A stretch of DNA of 64,000 bases. Origin: Bordetella parapertussis. Lineage in GTDB: Bacteria > Pseudomonadota > Gammaproteobacteria > Burkholderiales > Burkholderiaceae_C. The notes under the pieces were generated by a model, which did not search any database, was not told where the DNA came from, and saw only the letters and a program-made list of their open reading frames with translations. Shown piece after piece: positions 50,592-60,416 of the stretch. The position numbers were made by a program, and so were the translations under genes. The stretch's first letter is position 1. The number at the start of each line of letters is the position of its first letter. The stretch lies in the NCBI GenBank assembly GCA_945901125.1, contig CAMDKD010000001.1, forward strand, positions 62,001 to 126,000, read 5' to 3'.

Positions 50592-51887
50592 TCAAAGAGG
50601 TGATTGTAGGCTGTGGCCCCAACCGCTAATCTGTTCGAGTGCTTCGGTGCGTTGTGCGCCCTCGCCGTCACGCAAGGCCTTCACAGTCACCAGTTGCTGC
50701 GCCAGTTCGTCCGGGCCGAAGATGAGTGCAAAACGCGCTCCGCTGGCGTCGGCTTTCTTGAACTGAGACTTCATGCTGCCCATGCCGCCTGTGGAATCCG
50801 CAGGGGCATGCATTTGCACAGAAACACCCATGTTGCGCAAAGTTTGCAGCACCGGTGTGACCAAGGGCAAGGAGTCTGCATCTGGAATGATGGCGTAGGC
50901 ATCTGGCGCAACTTCAGGAGAGGCGCTGCCCTGCTCTTTGAGCAACTCAAGCACGCGTTCAACACCCAGCGCCCAACCGACTGCCGGGGCGTGCTTGCCG
51001 CCGATTTCGCCTATCAGGTAATCGTAGCGACCGCCGCCGCAGACCGTGCCTTGTGAGCCAAGCCGTTCGGTGATGAACTCAAACACGGTGAGGTTGTAAT
51101 AGTCCATGCCGCGAACCAGTCGCGGGTTGATGCTGTAGGCCACGCCGTTGGCATCCAAAATGGCGCGTACTGCATTGAAATGCGCCAGGCTCTCAGCGCC
51201 TAGAAAGTCCAGCAGCTTGGGCGCGGCTTCGTTCAAGGCTTTCATCGCCGAGTTTTTGCTATCCAATATACGCAAAGGGTTGGTGTGCAAACGACGTTTG
51301 GCGTCTTCGTCCAACTGGTCGGCGTGTTGCTCAAAATAGGCGATCAAGGCGGCACGGTGTTGCAAACGCTCGGGCGGTTGACCTAAGCTGTTGAGCTCGA
51401 GCCGCACGTCCTGCAAACCTATGGCTTGCCATAAAGCGCAGGCCAGCAAAATCAACTCGGCGTCCACCTCAGCACCGCCAAAACCCAGGGCTTCAGCGCC
51501 TATCTGGTGAAACTGCCGGTAGCGGCCGCGTTGCGGGCGTTCGTGGCGGAACATAGGCCCCATGTAATACAAGCGCTTGCCGCCTTCGTACAACAGGTTG
51601 TGCTCGACGACCGCGCGCACCACACCGGCGGTGGACTCGGGACGCAGCGTCAATTGCTCGCCGTTCAAGCGGTCTTCAAAGGAATACATTTCCTTTTCAA
51701 CGATGTCGGTGACTTCTCCCAAGCCCCGCACAAACAAAGCAGTGGGCTCAACAATGGGGGTGCGAATATTGCGGTAGGCATGCAGTCGCATGACATCGCG
51801 CACAGCGGTTTCCAATGCCTCCCAGCGCGCAGACTCGGGCGGCAATATGTCGTTCATGCCTTTGACGGCGGTTAATTTATCAGCCAT
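50592..51887 (-). CDS. hisS: Histidyl-tRNA synthetase
   Basis: A 431-residue class II synthetase. Motif 2 is in LTLRPESTAGVVRA (Ser in place of the more common Gly), the histidine loop is LVRGMDYYNLTVFEF and motif 3 is near VGWALGVERVLEL. The anticodon-binding domain is C-terminal. It charges tRNA-His. It lies 21 bp before yfgM in the same transcript. Confidence 0.96.
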   Translation of the reverse strand: MADKLTAVKGMNDILPPESARWEALETAVRDVMRLHAYRNIRTPIVEPTALFVRGLGEVTDIVEKEMYSFEDRLNGEQLTLRPESTAGVVRAVVEHNLLYEGGKRLYYMGPMFRHERPQRGRYRQFHQIGAEALGFGGAEVDAELILLACALWQAIGLQDVRLELNSLGQPPERLQHRAALIAYFEQHADQLDEDAKRRLHTNPLRILDSKNSAMKALNEAAPKLLDFLGAESLAHFNAVRAILDANGVAYSINPRLVRGMDYYNLTVFEFITERLGSQGTVCGGGRYDYLIGEIGGKHAPAVGWALGVERVLELLKEQGSASPEVAPDAYAIIPDADSLPLVTPVLQTLRNMGVSVQMHAPADSTGGMGSMKSQFKKADASGARFALIFGPDELAQQLVTVKALRDGEGAQRTEALEQISGWGHSLQSPL

Positions 51888-51909
51888 GGTTTTCAGCAGC
51901 AGTCAGCAC

Positions 51910-53163
51910 TCAGGCCTTGACCGCATATTTCTTGTGTACGTAATTTTCGACGATGTCGTGGAATTCTTTGGCGATATTGTCGCCGCGCAAGGTGACGGCT
52001 TTTTCGCCGTCAATAAACACCGGCGCAGCCGGGGCTTCGCCATTACCCGGCAGGCTGATGCCGACGTCGGCATGTTTGCTTTCGCCGGGGCCATTGACGA
52101 TACAACCCATGACCGCAACTTTGAGGTTTTCCACACCGGGGAATTGTTTGCGCCACACCGGCATCTGGTAGCGCAGGTAGTCGTCAATTTGCATGGCGAG
52201 TTCCTGAAAGGTGGTGCTGGTGGTGCGACCGCAGCCAGGGCAGGCGGTCACGCTGGGCACAAAACTGCGCAAGCCCAGCGCTTGGATGATTTCCGTGGCA
52301 ATCAACACCTCTTGCGTGCGGGCTTCGCCGGGTTGCGGTGTCAAGGACACTCGGATGGTGTCGCCTATGCCCTCTTGCAACAACACGCCCAGAGCCACGC
52401 TTGAAGCTGCCGTGCCTTTGGTGGCCATACCGGCTTCGGTCAAGCCCAGGTGCAAAGGATGGTCGGTACAGCGGGCGAGTTCGCGGTAGACCGCGATCAA
52501 ATCCTGCACGCCGCTCATTTTGCAACTGAGGATGATTTGCTCGCGGGCCAAACCCAGGCGTTCGGCCAATTCTGCGGACTCCAATGCGGAAGTGACCAGC
52601 GCCTGGTACATCACCTGCTTGGCATCCCAAGGGTTGCTGCGCACAGCGTTGTCGTCCATCAAGCGGGCCAACAGTTCCTGGTCCAAGCTGCCCCAGTTCA
52701 CGCCTATGCGTACCGCCTTGTTGTAGCGTACGGCGGCTTCAATCATCTGGGCAAACTGTTTGTCGTGCTTGTCGCCTTTGCCGACGTTGCCGGGGTTGAT
52801 GCGGTATTTGGACAAGGCCTTGGCGCAGTCCGGAAACTCGGTCAGTAAACGGTGGCCGTTGTAATGAAAGTCGCCGATGAGCGGCACATGCACGCCCATT
52901 TTGTCCAACTGTTCACGGATATAAGGTACAGCTTTTGCGGATTCGGGTGTGTCTACGGTGATGCGCACCAACTCCGAACCGGCCAACGCCAACTCTTTGA
53001 CCTGAATAGCCGTACCTATGGCGTCCGCCGTGTCTGTGTTGGTCATGGACTGCACGCGCACAGGTGCGTCGCCGCCAACGGTGACCACTTGTTCGCCCCA
53101 GCTGATGCGCGCTTGCAGACTGCGGTGACGATGCGGCTTGGAGAAAGGAATTGGTTGATTCAT
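51910..53163 (-). CDS. ispG: (E)-4-hydroxy-3-methylbut-2-enyl-diphosphate synthase
   Basis: A 417-residue iron-sulfur enzyme of the MEP isoprenoid pathway. The N-terminal TIM barrel has VRVQSMTNTDTAD and KYRINPGNVG. The [4Fe-4S] Cys residues are in TACPGCGRT and VMGCIVNGPGES, with the conserved Glu after them. It lies directly between hisS and rlmN. Confidence 0.96.
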   Translation of the reverse strand: MNQPIPFSKPHRHRSLQARISWGEQVVTVGGDAPVRVQSMTNTDTADAIGTAIQVKELALAGSELVRITVDTPESAKAVPYIREQLDKMGVHVPLIGDFHYNGHRLLTEFPDCAKALSKYRINPGNVGKGDKHDKQFAQMIEAAVRYNKAVRIGVNWGSLDQELLARLMDDNAVRSNPWDAKQVMYQALVTSALESAELAERLGLAREQIILSCKMSGVQDLIAVYRELARCTDHPLHLGLTEAGMATKGTAASSVALGVLLQEGIGDTIRVSLTPQPGEARTQEVLIATEIIQALGLRSFVPSVTACPGCGRTTSTTFQELAMQIDDYLRYQMPVWRKQFPGVENLKVAVMGCIVNGPGESKHADVGISLPGNGEAPAAPVFIDGEKAVTLRGDNIAKEFHDIVENYVHKKYAVKA

Positions 53164-53181
53164 GACTAGATTTTGCCGTAA

Positions 53182-54291
53182 TCAGGCGTGTATACGTATG
53201 GTTTTGGCGCGTCTACCCGCAATGTCTGTGCGGTCTTGAATGTCTCCTGCCAACTGTCCGCAGGCCGCAGCGATGTCATCGCCGCGCGTTTTGCGGATGG
53301 TAGTGATGATGCCTGCGTCCGACAGCACCGAGGCAAATGCCTTGACCCGCTCCGGCGTTGAGCGCAACAGGCCCGAGGCCGGAAACGGATTGAAGGGGAT
53401 GAGGTTGAATTTGCAAGGCAGCGGTTCGCCGTGCAACGGGCGCACCAGCGCCACCAGTGCGCTTGCTTGCACATCAGAGTCGTTCACGCCATCGAGCATG
53501 CAATATTCGAATGTGATGAAGTCGCGCGGCGCATAAGCCAGATAGTCGCGGCAGGCTTGCAACAGCTCAGCCAGCGGGTATTTCTGATTCAGCGGAACCA
53601 GGCGGTCGCGCAAAACATCGTCCGGCGCATGCAAGGAAACCGCTAAAGCCACCGGGCAGTCTTGGCTGAGTCGCTCGATCATGGGAACCACACCGGAGGT
53701 GGACACGGTAACCCGTCGGCGCGACATGCCGTAAGCGTGGTCGTCGAGCATGGTTTTGAGCGCTGGCACCAGCGCACTGTAGTTTTGCAGCGGTTCGCCC
53801 ATGCCCATCATCACCACGTTGGAGATAACGCGTTCATCTGTATTGAATTCGCGGCGCAAAGTGGTTTCTGCAAACCACAGTTGAGCAAGTATCTCTGCGG
53901 TGCTGAGATTGCGGCTAAAGCCTTGTGCGCCGGTGGAGCAAAACGGGCATCCCACGGCACAACCAGCTTGCGAGGAAATGCACAGGGTGCCCCGGTCGGT
54001 TTCAGGAATGAAAACGGTTTCTATGGCGTTGCCCTGGCCGACATCAAACATCCATTTGATGGTGCCGTCGGCAGAGTTGTGACGCGAGACAACCGGCAAG
54101 GCGCGAACCTCGGCCTTGTCTTGCAACATCAGGCGCAGGCTTTGCGCCAGATCGGTCATTTGCCCGAAGTCGGACACACCTTTGTGGTGTATCCAGCGGA
54201 ACAATTGAACTGCGCGGAATTTTTTTTCGCCCTGCGCCTGGCACCAGGCCACCAAACCGTCGAGATCGAAATCCAGCAGATTGGTTTTCAT
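53182..54291 (-). CDS. rlmN: 23S rRNA/tRNA adenine-C2 methyltransferase
   Basis: A 369-residue radical SAM enzyme. The cluster motif is CAVGCPFCSTG (about residue 113) and the methyl-carrying Cys is in AACGQLAGD near the C-terminus. It methylates A2503 of 23S rRNA and A37 of some tRNAs. Only 18 bp separate it from ispG. Confidence 0.95.
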   Translation of the reverse strand: MKTNLLDFDLDGLVAWCQAQGEKKFRAVQLFRWIHHKGVSDFGQMTDLAQSLRLMLQDKAEVRALPVVSRHNSADGTIKWMFDVGQGNAIETVFIPETDRGTLCISSQAGCAVGCPFCSTGAQGFSRNLSTAEILAQLWFAETTLRREFNTDERVISNVVMMGMGEPLQNYSALVPALKTMLDDHAYGMSRRRVTVSTSGVVPMIERLSQDCPVALAVSLHAPDDVLRDRLVPLNQKYPLAELLQACRDYLAYAPRDFITFEYCMLDGVNDSDVQASALVALVRPLHGEPLPCKFNLIPFNPFPASGLLRSTPERVKAFASVLSDAGIITTIRKTRGDDIAAACGQLAGDIQDRTDIAGRRAKTIRIHA

Positions 54292-54313
54292 GGGCAGGCG
54301 GGGCGAGCCGCCA

Positions 54314-54739
54314 TCAACGGTTGAAAACGTTCAGGCCGGCAAAGAAAAAGCCGATTTCGTGCGCTGCGGTTTCAGGGCCGTCAGAGCCGTGCACCGCATT
54401 CGCGTCGATGCTGTCGGCAAAGTCAGCGCGGATGGTGCCTTTGTCGGCCTTTTTCGGATCGGTAGCGCCCATCAGATCGCGGTTTGTCAGGATGGCGTTT
54501 TCGCCTTCCAGCACTTGAATCATGACCGGGCCGGAGATCATGAAATCGACTAAGTCTTTGAAGAAAGGACGCGCTTTGTGAACACCGTAAAAAGCTTCGG
54601 CTTCGCCACGGCTGAGATGCGCCATGCGCGAAGCGATGATTTTCAAGCCAGCGCCTTCAAAGCGGCTGTAGATTTGGCCGATGACGTTTTTGGCGACTGC
54701 GTCGGGTTTGATGATGGAGAGTGTGCGTTCGATAGCCAT
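54314..54739 (-). CDS. ndk: Nucleoside diphosphate kinase
   Basis: A 141-residue kinase. The N-terminus is IERTLSIIKPDAV and the phosphorylated His is in NAVHGSDG (about residue 117). It balances nucleoside triphosphates. The order ndk-rlmN-ispG is conserved. Confidence 0.97.
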   Translation of the reverse strand: MAIERTLSIIKPDAVAKNVIGQIYSRFEGAGLKIIASRMAHLSRGEAEAFYGVHKARPFFKDLVDFMISGPVMIQVLEGENAILTNRDLMGATDPKKADKGTIRADFADSIDANAVHGSDGPETAAHEIGFFFAGLNVFNR

Positions 54740-54787
54740 GAGAAAAGTTTCCAGAAAGTTGACAAAAATAATGGCGAATAGCCAATA

Positions 54788-55828
54788 TCAGCTGATTTTA
54801 GCCCTGCGCGGTAAAGCCTTTTTACGTGAGGCTTGTGTTTTTTGGTCGCGCCGCTGTCTTGACAGGCTGTCGGCGCCGATGAAATCGGGTTTGGCTGCGG
54901 CAACCGGGTTGTTCGAACGGGTTTTACGCGCCGGGGCGGGTGCGGGCGTGGATTGGCGTACGCCGGCAGTTTTGGCAGACACCCGGCCCAACCCGGCGCT
55001 GCGGATCAACTGCTCGGTGTCGGCACCGTCGAGTTCCATGCATTCTCCGCGTTTCAAGCCGCGCGGCAGTAACATTTTTCCGTAGCGTATGCGAATCAGC
55101 CGGCTGACCGCATGACCTACCGCCTCCAACATGCGTCGCACTTCCCTATTACGGCCTTCTTGGATCGTTACCCGGTACCAGCAATTGGCACCCTCGCCGC
55201 CGCCCTCCTCCAGGCTGCCGAAACGCGCTTCCCCGTCGTCCAGTTGCACGCCTTCTAAAAGCTTGGCTTTTTCGATATTGCTCAAATGTCCGAGCACGCG
55301 CACTGCGTATTCGCGCTCGAGGCCGAAACGCGGGTGCATCAATTTATTAGCCAGCTCACCTGAATTGGTAAACAGCAACAGTCCTTCGGTATTCAAGTCA
55401 AGACGGCCTACAGATTGCCATTTACCGGTTTGTAAACGCGGCAATTTACGAAACACCGTCGGGCGGCTTTGCGGGTCATCGCGGCTGACGATTTCACCGG
55501 CCGGCTTGTGGTAGGCAATCACGCGTGGCGGCGGCGGTTCAATACGCACAAACAGCGGTTTGCCATTCACTTTGATGCGGTCGCCGTATTGAATGCGTTG
55601 ACCGACGTGGGCCGGCTCGTCATTCACCAGCACTTTGCCGTCGGCAATCATCTGCTCCATGTCCAAGCGCGAGCCCAGCCCGGATTGGGCCAGCACTTTG
55701 TGCAGTTTGGGTGTGTCGGGTTGTGCGCTGAGAACGCGTTTGACGGGCTCAGCATGTGCGGGGGTTAGCGCCTGATCGTCGTAGGCGCCGGAGACTATTT
55801 CGTCAAACTGAATACCGGGTTTGGTCAC
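54788..55828 (-). CDS. rluB: Pseudouridine synthase RluB
   Basis: A 346-residue synthase of the RsuA/RluB/RluE group. An S4 domain (LHKVLAQSGLGSRLDMEQMI) precedes the catalytic domain with Asp in GRLDLNTEGLLLFTN, and a basic tail of ~80 residues (QSTPAPAPARKTRSNN) follows. It makes pseudouridine 2605 in 23S rRNA. The GTG start overlaps the scpB stop (GTGA). Confidence 0.92.
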   Translation of the reverse strand: MTKPGIQFDEIVSGAYDDQALTPAHAEPVKRVLSAQPDTPKLHKVLAQSGLGSRLDMEQMIADGKVLVNDEPAHVGQRIQYGDRIKVNGKPLFVRIEPPPPRVIAYHKPAGEIVSRDDPQSRPTVFRKLPRLQTGKWQSVGRLDLNTEGLLLFTNSGELANKLMHPRFGLEREYAVRVLGHLSNIEKAKLLEGVQLDDGEARFGSLEEGGGEGANCWYRVTIQEGRNREVRRMLEAVGHAVSRLIRIRYGKMLLPRGLKRGECMELDGADTEQLIRSAGLGRVSAKTAGVRQSTPAPAPARKTRSNNPVAAAKPDFIGADSLSRQRRDQKTQASRKKALPRRAKIS

Positions 55829-56508
55829 TGAGTTTTGTCCGCTTGGTGGTCAACTTCCTGGGAAGTGGTGTCGGTCAAAGGCAAGTCCGCAGACTGCGCC
55901 TCGACGTCCGTGTCGTCTGCGTCTAAAGACATGAGCATTTGGGCCGGGTCGGCTTCGTCAGCCACCGCCAGTTGTTCAAAAAATCCTTCGCTCGCGCCTT
56001 GGGTTTCCAAAGGCGGTAACTGGTCCAGCGAGGCAATGCCCAGATCGTCCAGAAACTGGCGCGTGGTGGCATAAAGCATAGGCCTGCCTACCGTTTCGCG
56101 GTGTCCTATGACTTCCACCCAGCCGCGGTCTTCGAGTTGCTTGATGACCAGCGAATTCACCGTCACGCCGCGTATGTCTTCCATGTCACCGCGTGTGACC
56201 GGCTGACGGTAAGCAATGATGGCCAGGGTTTCCATGGCGGCGCGGGAATATTTAGGCGGTTTTTCGGGGTGCAGCCGGTCGAGAAAATCCCGCATTTCCG
56301 GTCGGCTTTGCATGCGCCAGCCGCTGGCCACGTTGACCAGTTCAAGCCCGCGCTGCTGCCAATCATGCTGTATCGATTCGAGCAGGTGTTTAAGAGTGTC
56401 AGCGCCTAGTTCATCATGAAACAGTTGACGCAATTCCCGCACCTGTAAGGGCTGGGAGGCGCACAACAAAGCCGTCTCGAGGACACGCTTGGCATCCAGG
56501 GTGTTCAT
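55825..56508 (-). CDS. scpB: Segregation and condensation protein B
   Basis: A 227-residue ScpB: two winged-helix domains (LLCASQPLQVRELRQLF; AIIAYRQPVTRGDMEDIRG; VIGHRETVGRPMLYATT) and an acidic Asp/Glu-rich C-terminus. With ScpA and SMC it compacts and separates the chromosome. It is translationally coupled to rluB. Confidence 0.93.
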   Translation of the reverse strand: MNTLDAKRVLETALLCASQPLQVRELRQLFHDELGADTLKHLLESIQHDWQQRGLELVNVASGWRMQSRPEMRDFLDRLHPEKPPKYSRAAMETLAIIAYRQPVTRGDMEDIRGVTVNSLVIKQLEDRGWVEVIGHRETVGRPMLYATTRQFLDDLGIASLDQLPPLETQGASEGFFEQLAVADEADPAQMLMSLDADDTDVEAQSADLPLTDTTSQEVDHQADKTQ

Positions 56509-56527
56509 AGTCTTATTCCGGGGGAAA

Positions 56528-57556
56528 TCAACCGGCTATTCTAGCTGAGGGGGGGTAGTGCAAGCCCATACCGGCCAACGCAGCTTGCATGTCGGCTGGC
56601 AGAGCGACCTGAAAATACAGGGATTCCGCACTGAAAGGGTGCGCAAAAGCCAGGCTGAACGCATGCAAGGCTTGGCGGTGTATGTCCGGGCTGCCCGCGC
56701 CGCCGTACAAACCATCTGCCAGCAAGGGCAGCCCAATGGCTGCCATGTGAACCCGGATCTGGTGGGTGCGGCCCGTATGCAAGGTGCAGTGCACCAGGCA
56801 GCCCTGGTCGTTGTTGTCCAAGCATTCCAGGCTGGTGTGGGCGGTTTTGCCCGATTGGCGTTCCAGGTCAACCACCGCCATGCGCAGCCTCTGTCGTGGG
56901 TCTCGCCCAATAGGTAATTCAACTTCACGGTGTACCTCGCCGCGCCAGGGGCGCTGGCTGATGGCCAGGTATTCGCGCGCTACCTCGCGTGCGGCAATCA
57001 TTTGCACCAGCGCATCCATACAGGCGCGGGTGCGCGCCACCACCATCAAACCACTGGTGTCTTTGTCCAAGCGGTGAACAATGCCGGCGCGCGGCACCTG
57101 CGCGGCAGATGCGTCAAGTGCCAGCAAACCATTGAGCAAGGTACCACTCCAATTGCCAGGCGCCGGATGTACCACCAGCCCGACCGGCTTGTGAATCACG
57201 CGCAGGTGAGCATCCTCATACACAATATCCAGCGGCATGGCCTGCGGCACATAAGCCTGCGACATGGCGGTCGGCTGCAAACGCACGGTGATGGTTTCGG
57301 CCGCCTTGACCAGGTAGGCCACCTTGGAAATCGGTACTGCCAGTGCATTGCTGCTGACACAGGCTTGCTCTATCAGGTGTTTGAGGTGATTGCGCGAAAA
57401 TTCGGGCATTAACTGCACCAGCGCGCGGTCCAAACGCTCGCGGTGTAAAAGCGGCGGGATTTCCAGTCGGCGTTCTTCTGCCTCGGCATCCAGTTCGTCG
57501 GCGTCCACCTCTGCTGCAATCGGCGAAAGGGTATTGCTGTGGGTGTCAGGATGCAT
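56528..57556 (-). CDS. rluD: Pseudouridine synthase RluD
   Basis: A 342-residue synthase with an N-terminal S4 domain (LHRERLDRALVQLMPEFSRNHLKHL) and the catalytic Asp in HRLDKDTSGLMVVAR. It makes pseudouridines 1911, 1915 and 1917 in helix 69 of 23S rRNA. ATG 57556 (MHPDTHSNTL) is preferred over a TTG at 57574. It diverges from bamD, a common pairing. Confidence 0.93.
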   Translation of the reverse strand: MHPDTHSNTLSPIAAEVDADELDAEAEERRLEIPPLLHRERLDRALVQLMPEFSRNHLKHLIEQACVSSNALAVPISKVAYLVKAAETITVRLQPTAMSQAYVPQAMPLDIVYEDAHLRVIHKPVGLVVHPAPGNWSGTLLNGLLALDASAAQVPRAGIVHRLDKDTSGLMVVARTRACMDALVQMIAAREVAREYLAISQRPWRGEVHREVELPIGRDPRQRLRMAVVDLERQSGKTAHTSLECLDNNDQGCLVHCTLHTGRTHQIRVHMAAIGLPLLADGLYGGAGSPDIHRQALHAFSLAFAHPFSAESLYFQVALPADMQAALAGMGLHYPPSARIAG

Positions 57557-57595
57557 CGTTGATAATCGGTTCAATTCAATGTTCTAAGGTTCAAT

Positions 57596-58396
57596 GTGTT
57601 GAGATTTATTTCATTATCCTTCTTGTTAACGGGTCTGTTGCTTGCCGGTTGCGCTACCGAAGAAAAAGACCCCACAGCCAAAATGACGCCGGAGGAAATT
57701 TACGCCGAGGCCAAGGACAATATGCGCGGCAATTTGTACGACAAGTCCATCAACTTGTTTGACAAATTGGAAGGCCGCGCGGCCGGTACCGTGCTGGCGC
57801 AACAGGCGCAACTCGACAAGGCTTATGCGCAATTGAAAAACGGAGACCGCATCGGTGCCCTGATGACGCTGGATCGCTTCATTAAGCTCAATCCTGCCAA
57901 CCCGGCTGTTGACTACGCGCTTTATCTCAAAGGCACCATCAATTTCAATGACGACATGGGACTGATGTCCAAATGGTTCAAACAAGATCTGGCAGAACGC
58001 GACCAAATGGCAGCGCGCGATTCTTTTGAAGCCTACAGGGAATTGGTGACTCGCTTTCCTCAGTCTAAATACGCGGAAGACGCCTCTTTGCGCATGCGCC
58101 ACATCATCAACCTGCTGGCCAAGTCCGAGTTGAAAGTTGCCAGGTTTTATTACAAAAAAGGCGCTTACGTTGCAGCGGTCAATCGTGCCCAGGCCACCTT
58201 GAACGACTACCCCAACAGCGAAGCCGCCGAGACTGCTTTGATCATTCTCATCGAGTCCTACCAGGCGCTTGGCTTGACCCAATTGCGTGACGACACACAA
58301 AGGGTATTGCAAGCCTCTTTCCCTGAGAGCAAATTCTTTCCCAAGCCGGCACCTTTGGTGCCAGTGGAGAAGAAAAGCTGGTTTAAGTTCTGGTGA
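57596..58396 (+). CDS. bamD: Outer-membrane assembly lipoprotein BamD
   Basis: A 266-residue lipoprotein with a signal ending in the lipobox LLAGC (Cys at about 19) and five TPR-like repeats (EEIYAEAKDNMRGNLYDKSI; ALMTLDRFIKLNPANPAVDYAL; RFPQSKYAEDASLRM). It is the essential partner of BamA. The start is a GTG (57596) with AAGG upstream. Its 3' end overlaps the convergent helicase gene by 14 bp. Confidence 0.94.
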   Translation: MLRFISLSFLLTGLLLAGCATEEKDPTAKMTPEEIYAEAKDNMRGNLYDKSINLFDKLEGRAAGTVLAQQAQLDKAYAQLKNGDRIGALMTLDRFIKLNPANPAVDYALYLKGTINFNDDMGLMSKWFKQDLAERDQMAARDSFEAYRELVTRFPQSKYAEDASLRMRHIINLLAKSELKVARFYYKKGAYVAAVNRAQATLNDYPNSEAAETALIILIESYQALGLTQLRDDTQRVLQASFPESKFFPKPAPLVPVEKKSWFKFW

Positions 58397-60404
58397 TACT
58401 TTCCAACGCCTGTATCAATTGCGGTAACTGATCCAGGCGCTTCATCGGCGGCAAACCGGCCAGCAGTCTGCGTCCATAAGGCGTGCTGACCAACCGGTTA
58501 TCGCAGACCACCAAAGCGCCCCGGTCTGATTCACGGCGTATCAAACGACCTGCCCCTTGTTTCAAAGACACTGCCGCTTCGGGCAAAAAATAATCATTGA
58601 AAGAACTGCGCCCTTGTGACTCAAGACGCTGGCTGCGCGCTTCGACCAAGGGATCATTCGGCGGAGGAAACGGCAGCTTATCTATGACCACGGCCTGCAA
58701 GGCGTCGCCGGGTACATCAAATCCTTCCCAGAAACTGGCTGTCGCCACTAAAACCGTACCTGTCCCGCCGGGCTCTATGGCTTGACGGAAACGCTGCATC
58801 ATTTCGCGTTTAGGGTGTTGACCTTGCACCAGAATCACCAATTCACCGCTGTCGCCGATAGCGGCTTGCAATTGCTCCCCTATGGCCCGCAAAGCACGGG
58901 TGGTGGTGGTCAGCACCAGCGTGCGACCGCCAAGCGCCCGCGCCACCAACAGCGACAAATCTCCAACTTCCGCGCTGTGGCCCGGGTCTTTGGGCGAGAC
59001 CATGAGGCGCGGCACATACATCCAAGCCTGGTTTTCATAATCAAACGGGCTTTGCACCCGCAATACCTGTGCGTTTTGCAAACCGCAGGGCTCGGTGAAC
59101 CAGCTCAAAGTGTCATCCGTACCCAAGGTGGCCGAGGTGAAAATCCAGCTGCGTGGCAAGGCGACAGGCTCGCGGTCTGCGTTTGGCACGGTCAGCACTT
59201 GCGAATCGAGTAATTTGCTCTGCACCACATCTGCAATGTCCAGCGGCGCTTCCATGCAACGCAGTTGTGCCCCGACATCCAGCCAGCGCACAGAACCGCT
59301 AACGCAGGCTTGGGAAAAATGGTCTATCAATCCTGTGACTTCTTCCAAGCGCTCATGCAGACGTTGAAAATCCGGTGCAGCATCTATCACCGTTTCCAAG
59401 GCTGATTGCAAATTGATGGCGGCATTTTTGACGTCCTGCAAGGCCTGTTGCCAGTCTTGCTCATCCAGGCCCTGAGGTTGCGGCTGGTTCCAGCGTAGTT
59501 TGGCATTGGCAGGCTGCTTGCCGACCACCAAGCGCCAGTCGCGTAGGGTTTTTTCAAATGCACCGGTGACCGATTGCCAATCCACCAGACCGCGCGCGAG
59601 TTGCAGTCCGGCGGTCAGCACATCCCGCGTCAAATCCAGCAGTTGGCCGCTGCCAAGCTGCTTGCCCAAAAACTGTATGCCGGTTTCGTTCAACTGATGG
59701 GCTTCGTCAAAAATCACCACGCGCACTGTGGGCAGCAGTTCGGACATGCCGGATTCACGCACCGCCATGTCGGCAAAAAACAAATGGTGGTTGATGACCA
59801 CCACATCGGCGGCCATGGCTTCGCGACGTGCCTGGTTAACGTGGCAATCCCGCCAGTGGGGACACGGCGAGCCGAGGCAGTTGTCCCGGCTGGAGGTGAT
59901 CAATGGAATCAGTGGCGAACGCTCATCCAACGTCGGCACCTCGGCCAGATCGCCGTTCATTGTGGTGCGCGACCATTTCTGCACTACCGCCAGGGTTTTG
60001 ACCGACTGGCGATCCGGCAAAGTGGCCGATTGCAAAACCAGTTCAAGCCTTTGCTGACACAAATAACTGCCCCGACCTTTGAGCATGGCCAGCTTCAGTG
60101 GCAGGCCCAGCGCCTTCAAAACATCGGGAATATCCCGGGCAAACAATTGGTCTTGCAAGGTTTTAGTGGCGGTTGACAGCAAGACACGCTCGCCGCTGAG
60201 CAAAGCCGGCACCAGGTAGGCAAATGTCTTGCCAACACCGGTGCCGGCTTCGACCACCAGAGAGCCGCCGTGTTCCAGCGTATGGGCAACGGCCAAGGCC
60301 ATGTCAGTTTGTCCTTGTCTCGGTTGAAAAAAGGCGGTGGCGCGCGCCAACGGCCCCTGCGGGGTGAACATTTCCCGCACTACATCGCTCAGACTATCGG
60401 ACAA
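58383..60404 (-). CDS. DinG/YoaA-type ATP-dependent DNA helicase
   Basis: A 673-residue XPD-like superfamily 2 helicase. Walker A is EAGTGVGKT, the iron-sulfur cysteines lie in SYLCQQR and CLGSPCPHWRDCH, the DEAH box is FDEAHQLNE, and motif VI is in QGAGRLIRRESDRG. Such 5'-3' helicases unwind R-loops and repair intermediates. The short form without an exonuclease domain fits YoaA. A longer antisense reading exists but is not a gene. Confidence 0.92.
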   Translation of the reverse strand: MSDSLSDVVREMFTPQGPLARATAFFQPRQGQTDMALAVAHTLEHGGSLVVEAGTGVGKTFAYLVPALLSGERVLLSTATKTLQDQLFARDIPDVLKALGLPLKLAMLKGRGSYLCQQRLELVLQSATLPDRQSVKTLAVVQKWSRTTMNGDLAEVPTLDERSPLIPLITSSRDNCLGSPCPHWRDCHVNQARREAMAADVVVINHHLFFADMAVRESGMSELLPTVRVVIFDEAHQLNETGIQFLGKQLGSGQLLDLTRDVLTAGLQLARGLVDWQSVTGAFEKTLRDWRLVVGKQPANAKLRWNQPQPQGLDEQDWQQALQDVKNAAINLQSALETVIDAAPDFQRLHERLEEVTGLIDHFSQACVSGSVRWLDVGAQLRCMEAPLDIADVVQSKLLDSQVLTVPNADREPVALPRSWIFTSATLGTDDTLSWFTEPCGLQNAQVLRVQSPFDYENQAWMYVPRLMVSPKDPGHSAEVGDLSLLVARALGGRTLVLTTTTRALRAIGEQLQAAIGDSGELVILVQGQHPKREMMQRFRQAIEPGGTGTVLVATASFWEGFDVPGDALQAVVIDKLPFPPPNDPLVEARSQRLESQGRSSFNDYFLPEAAVSLKQGAGRLIRRESDRGALVVCDNRLVSTPYGRRLLAGLPPMKRLDQLPQLIQALESITRT

Positions 60405-60416
60405 GGCATTCCCCCG

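Noticed and set aside
54321..54518. Small plus-strand frames opposite ndk
   Set aside because: Shadows of ndk with no ribosome site.
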